Shown here: positions 60,842-64,000 of the stretch, piece by piece
Layout: the number at the start of each line of letters is the position of its first letter
How positions within the stretch are numbered: position 1 is the first letter of the stretch
Source: Bdellovibrio sp. ZAP7
GTDB lineage: Bacteria > Bdellovibrionota > FAC87 > UBA2466
Direction: 5' to 3'
DNA length: 64,000 nt
Assembly (NCBI GenBank): GCA_945878405.1
Contig: CAMCTJ010000008.1
Coordinates: forward strand, 1 to 64,000
Notes under the pieces: model-generated
Databases searched by the model: none
What the model saw: the letters and a program-made list of their open reading frames with translations, nothing else
Told to the model about the DNA's origin: nothing
Position numbers and translations under genes: made by a program

Positions 60842-61729
60842 ATGAAAAACTTAATTCGAAAAGCAGTGATACCTGTGGCTGGACTGGGCACTCGCGGACT
60901 TCCTTTCACCAAGGAAATTCCAAAGGAAATGCTGCCTATTATTGATATCCCAACGATCCAGTTCATTGTCGAGGAAGTGATTGCAGCTGGGATCGAGCAG
61001 GTCATTTTTGTTACCAGCCGGGGTAAAAATGCCCTTCAAGATTACTTCGATCTCTCCCCGGCATTAGATGGTTTTTTACGAAAAAAGGGGAAGAACGAAC
61101 TTGCTGATAAACTTCAAAAAATTGGAACCCTTTGTGAGGTCTTGAGCGTTCGTCAGAAAGAGCCTTTGGGATTAGGGCATGCGGTACTTTGTGCCCAGCC
61201 AATCGTGGGTGATGAAAAATTTGTAGTTTGCTTAGGCGATGAAATTTTCCCCCCTTGGGATCAGTTGAATCGAGCTCGTCCACCGGTAAAACAGTTAGTG
61301 GAAACATCCCAAGAGTTGAACACCAGTACGGTCGGTGTGATGGAAGTTCCGATTAACGAAACGAAGTCTTACGGAATATTACGAATTTCTGAAGATAAGA
61401 TTACTGACGCTCCAGTTAAGGTTTTGGGAACTGTCGAAAAACCAGAACCTGAAAAAGCGCCAAGTCGTTATGCCATCATTGGTCGCTATGTTTTTGATCC
61501 CATAATCTTCGATTATCTAGCGCGAACGCCAAAGGGGGCTGGCGGAGAAATCCAGTTAACTGATGCCATGACCCAGCTCTGCGATAAAGAAGGACTTCAT
61601 GCAGTAAATTTAAAAGGCTGCAGGTACGATATTGGAAATCCTTTCTTCTATGTCAAAGCTCAAATCGACGAAGCTTTAAGAAGACCCGAGCTAGCTCGGC
61701 CTCTTCGAGAGTATCTAAAAACTTTATGA
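60842..61729 (+). CDS. galU: UTP-glucose-1-phosphate uridylyltransferase GalU
   Basis: 295 residues from the ATG at 60842, which gives the standard N-terminus MKNLIRKAVIPVAGLGTR; an in-frame ATG at 60815 also has a plausible ribosome site. Nucleotidyl-transferase signature VAGLGTRGLPFTKEIPKEMLPI, EEVIAAGIEQVIFVTSRGK, GLGHAVLCAQ, VCLGDE (metal Asp) and RYDIGNP. Makes UDP-glucose for glycans and LPS. Overlaps the next gene by ATGA. Confidence 0.95.
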   Translation: MKNLIRKAVIPVAGLGTRGLPFTKEIPKEMLPIIDIPTIQFIVEEVIAAGIEQVIFVTSRGKNALQDYFDLSPALDGFLRKKGKNELADKLQKIGTLCEVLSVRQKEPLGLGHAVLCAQPIVGDEKFVVCLGDEIFPPWDQLNRARPPVKQLVETSQELNTSTVGVMEVPINETKSYGILRISEDKITDAPVKVLGTVEKPEPEKAPSRYAIIGRYVFDPIIFDYLARTPKGAGGEIQLTDAMTQLCDKEGLHAVNLKGCRYDIGNPFFYVKAQIDEALRRPELARPLREYLKTL

Positions 61730-62574
61730 AACATATTCGCCTTTTCTTTTTTATCAGTATCTGTTGTGCGTTGAAGACGCTTGCTTTTGTTCCCCCACTG
61801 ACTGCAGTTTTTAAAGCTAACTTCGACGGAAGAAAACCGGGGCCTACGGAAACTGTTTTTCGACATCAGATTCAACTTAAGTCAGGTGAGAGCCTAGCAG
61901 TGGAAGAGAGGCTTGCCGAAATAGGAGGTAAAATCTATGTGATTTTTAGAAGTCCCTCCTATGGCGATGTGGGAGCAACACTGTCGAAAGGTTTCTATTC
62001 TTTCTCTGGTGATAAAAAGTTGCCCAGCCGCTCTCGAGCCTTGTTAAGCTTTTATACAGCATCCAATGGCGACCCATTCAGAGAAGTTCTGATTGATGAA
62101 AGAATGTTAAAAAGAGACCAGTTTTCCCAATATAAATCTTCCTTTACTCCCCAAGGTGATCCTGCCAGTTGGGACTTAAAGGAAAATTATGTGATTCACT
62201 CGGACCTTTACTTCTCCAGAACCCCGCAAGGGCCTGCCATCATTGCCGTAGGCAGCGAGGAGGGAAAAACGCGCAGAGCAGTTTTCTTTGACAAGGGAAC
62301 TCTCCTGTTGAGCCGGCTCGAATGGAGAGAAGCGAATCAGGAAATCGCTTGGAACTTTCGAGGAAGTAAAAAGGTTTCAGGGGATGGCCTGTTTCCAGAT
62401 GAAATGACGTTCTCAGTTGATAATCGAGTAATCGTCCAGTCTAATCTGATTTCGCGTCAATTCTTAAAAGGTAAATCCAAGACCCAATGGTTGGATAAGT
62501 TTTCCGCAAGCTCCAAATCATCAATGTCTCCTAATCTTGAGGAGGGGCTGAGAATTTTATTGGGCTACCGATGA
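61726..62574 (+). CDS. Secreted protein of unknown function
   Basis: 282 residues, signal peptide (MKHIRLFFFISICCALKTLA). Beta-rich mature part with an ADFDGRKP-like start (FKANFDGRKPGPTETVFRHQ), and GAIIAVGSEEG and DEMTFSVDNRVIVQS strands typical of lipid-carrier-like (LolA-type) barrels; this comparison is tentative. Coupled by ATGA overlaps to galU upstream and to priA downstream. Confidence 0.65.
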   Translation: MKHIRLFFFISICCALKTLAFVPPLTAVFKANFDGRKPGPTETVFRHQIQLKSGESLAVEERLAEIGGKIYVIFRSPSYGDVGATLSKGFYSFSGDKKLPSRSRALLSFYTASNGDPFREVLIDERMLKRDQFSQYKSSFTPQGDPASWDLKENYVIHSDLYFSRTPQGPAIIAVGSEEGKTRRAVFFDKGTLLLSRLEWREANQEIAWNFRGSKKVSGDGLFPDEMTFSVDNRVIVQSNLISRQFLKGKSKTQWLDKFSASSKSSMSPNLEEGLRILLGYR

Positions 62575-64000
62575 TTGTTGATGTAGTCGTTCCTTTTCGA
62601 GTTAACTCCTCATTTCACTATCGAATCGATCCCGAATTGGGCAAGGAGATTAATGAGGGGAGTGTGGTGGAAGTCCCCTTAGGCACAAAAAAAACGCATG
62701 CTTTTGTAGTGGGGTTTCCCACAAAAACAGATGTTCCTGAGGAAAAGCTAAAGAACGTTTGCCAAGTATTGAAAAGCGAACCTGCTTTCGATGCGAACAT
62801 GCTGCGATTGTTGCGGTGGACATCAGATTATTATTGTCATCCCTTAGGTGAGGTATTTGATGCTGCTATTCCTCGGTTGAATTTAAAACCAAGAAAACGG
62901 AAAGCTTCTACCAAAGCAAAAGAAATTGATTTTGGGGTTCTTGGAAAAGAGAGCGCTCAAAAACCAGTTCTCACTCAAGAGCAAAAGCAAGCCCTGGAGG
63001 AAATATTAAGTCCTTCAGAGACACGACCTGTTTTACTTCACGGAGTTACGGGGAGTGGAAAAACGGAAGTTTATCTTCGTGTCGTGGAGTCCATTCTTGG
63101 GGAGGGTAAAGGCGCTATCATTTTAGTTCCTGAAATCGCTCTCACCCCGCAATTGATGGGACGATTTGCGGCTCGTTTCCCAGAGCAGGTCGCCGTTCTT
63201 CACAGCGATCTAACGCCCTCAGAGCGATCTAAACAGTGGGAACGAGTTTTTAAGGGAGAGGCCCAGGTGGTGGTCGGGGCGCGGTCTGCCATTTTTGCAC
63301 CTGTAAAAAAACTAGGTCTGATCGTAGTCGACGAAGAACAGGAAGCCTCTTTCAAACAAGAGGACTCTCTTCGGTATCATGCTAGAGATCTCGCTGTTGT
63401 CAGAGGAAAGTTTGAGAATGCTAAAGTTATTCTGGGAACTGCGACTCCCTCACTAGAGAGCTATGCAAACGCAACTTCCGGTCGATACTGTTATGTTCAA
63501 TTGCTAAAAAGAGTCCATGAGCAACCACTTCCTAAAAATTATTTAGTCGATGTGAAAGACAAGAGCCAATGGTATCAGGCAAGAACCCCCTGGCTGAGTC
63601 GATATTTAGTCGAACGTTTGGAAGAAACTCTTTCAGCAAAAAAACAGGCGATACTTTATTTGAATCGCCTCGGGTTTGCACATTTCTTATTTTGTCGCGA
63701 CTGTGGACATACCTACCGCTGTAAAAACTGTGATGTCGCTTTGACTTACTATCAAACTCCTCCCAGCCTAAAGTGCCACTATTGCGGAATGCAGCAAGCC
63801 GTTCCAAAACAGTGCAGTGAATGTGAGGGGACAGAACTTGATTCCCTAGGTTTGGGAACAGAGCAAGTTGAACGGCAATTACAAAAAATCTTCCCTGGCG
63901 CCAGAATTGGGAGAATGGATCGGTCTCAAATTAAAAATAGAAAAGAATTGGAAAATATTCTTCAATCTATTTCTCGAGGAGAAATCGACATCATCATTGG
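62571..64000 (+). CDS. priA: Primosomal helicase PriA, N-terminal part (runs off right edge)
   Basis: An open frame of 476 codons from the ATG at 62571, overlapping the preceding stop, to the window edge. 3' DNA-binding domain (IVDVVVPFRVNSSFHYRI), Walker A GVTGSGKTEVYLR (~163), motif LVPEIALTPQL, VVGARSAIFAP, motif II VVDEEQEASFKQED, GTATPSLES, and zinc cysteines from CRDCGHTYRCKNCD to CHYCG and CSEC. Restarts stalled replication forks. Motif II reads DEEQ rather than the usual DEEH. Confidence 0.93.
   Translation, partial: MIVDVVVPFRVNSSFHYRIDPELGKEINEGSVVEVPLGTKKTHAFVVGFPTKTDVPEEKLKNVCQVLKSEPAFDANMLRLLRWTSDYYCHPLGEVFDAAIPRLNLKPRKRKASTKAKEIDFGVLGKESAQKPVLTQEQKQALEEILSPSETRPVLLHGVTGSGKTEVYLRVVESILGEGKGAIILVPEIALTPQLMGRFAARFPEQVAVLHSDLTPSERSKQWERVFKGEAQVVVGARSAIFAPVKKLGLIVVDEEQEASFKQEDSLRYHARDLAVVRGKFENAKVILGTATPSLESYANATSGRYCYVQLLKRVHEQPLPKNYLVDVKDKSQWYQARTPWLSRYLVERLEETLSAKKQAILYLNRLGFAHFLFCRDCGHTYRCKNCDVALTYYQTPPSLKCHYCGMQQAVPKQCSECEGTELDSLGLGTEQVERQLQKIFPGARIGRMDRSQIKNRKELENILQSISRGEIDIII

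Noticed and set aside
1-64000. CRISPR array, complete tRNA or rRNA genes, prophage genes
   Set aside because: No regularly spaced short repeats, no complete cloverleaf and no phage structural genes were seen in the window.

Overview
The window is a stretch of Gram-negative bacterial chromosome. LpxC, an HldD-type heptose epimerase, PlsC and several outer-membrane barrel-type proteins mark a double-membrane cell. The protein content (very many small signal-peptide proteins of unknown function, a large set of exported hydrolases, trypsin-, papain-, subtilisin- and M14-type peptidases side by side) suggests a Bdellovibrionota-type predator or relative. That placement is inference; there is no rRNA or complete tRNA to confirm it.

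Layout. 1-5.8 kb is an accessory, scarred region: the start of a secreted protein running off the left edge, a large secreted two-part beta-helix protein bracketed by two identical 131-bp direct repeats, an XRE-type HTH fragment, a secreted protein with a G10 tract inside its reading frame, the 3' half of a tRNA-Val gene with a 13-bp att-like duplicate, an IS481-type terminus and the C-terminal stub of a DUF4143-type ATPase. From 5.8 kb on the DNA is densely coding and mostly housekeeping. 5.8-10.6 kb: TauE-like membrane protein, unknown ORF, thiol peroxidase, a beta-propeller-like secreted protein, a trypsin-like protease. 10.7-15 kb (minus strand): ECF sigma factor, zinc anti-sigma factor, STN-domain periplasmic protein, two further exported proteins and a DEAD-box helicase. 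15-25 kb: rlmN, an SDR epimerase, an ABC-F ATPase, GT2, transaldolase, a small lipoprotein with a sigma-54-like promoter, a eukaryote-like IleRS. 25-36 kb: M14 carboxypeptidase, GT4, a degenerate QueD-like protein, rlmH, a c-type heme DUF3365 protein, SlyD, CBS protein, alcohol dehydrogenase, epimerase, glutathione peroxidase, an RNA m5U methyltransferase. 36-50 kb: SDR, adenine deaminase, papain-like protease, PlsC, MscS, amidinotransferase, Rsm22, choloylglycine-type hydrolase, PLD, HldD-like epimerase. 50-64 kb: fungal-type cytosine deaminase, subtilase, orphan NtrC-type regulator, TPR protein, prmA-thiB-thiP-thiQ, lpxC, galU, a secreted protein and priA (cut by the right edge).

How the parts work together. 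Translationally coupled units (ATGA overlaps or short overlaps) define several operons: sigma/anti-sigma/STN; the two secreted proteins at 13.1-11.8 kb; prmA-thiB-thiP-thiQ; galU-secreted protein-priA. Envelope building (lpxC, galU, hldD, plsC), RNA modification (rlmN, rlmH, RlmC/D-like, rsm22) and secreted hydrolysis are the main themes. Most worth following are the ECF/anti-sigma/STN module without a TonB receptor, three long poly-G tracts (one in a reading frame, one at a gene junction, one at the ribosome-binding site of a sigma-54 activator), the repeat-bracketed beta-helix gene and the ThiB protein with a membrane-anchored extension. No CRISPR array, complete transposon or prophage was seen.
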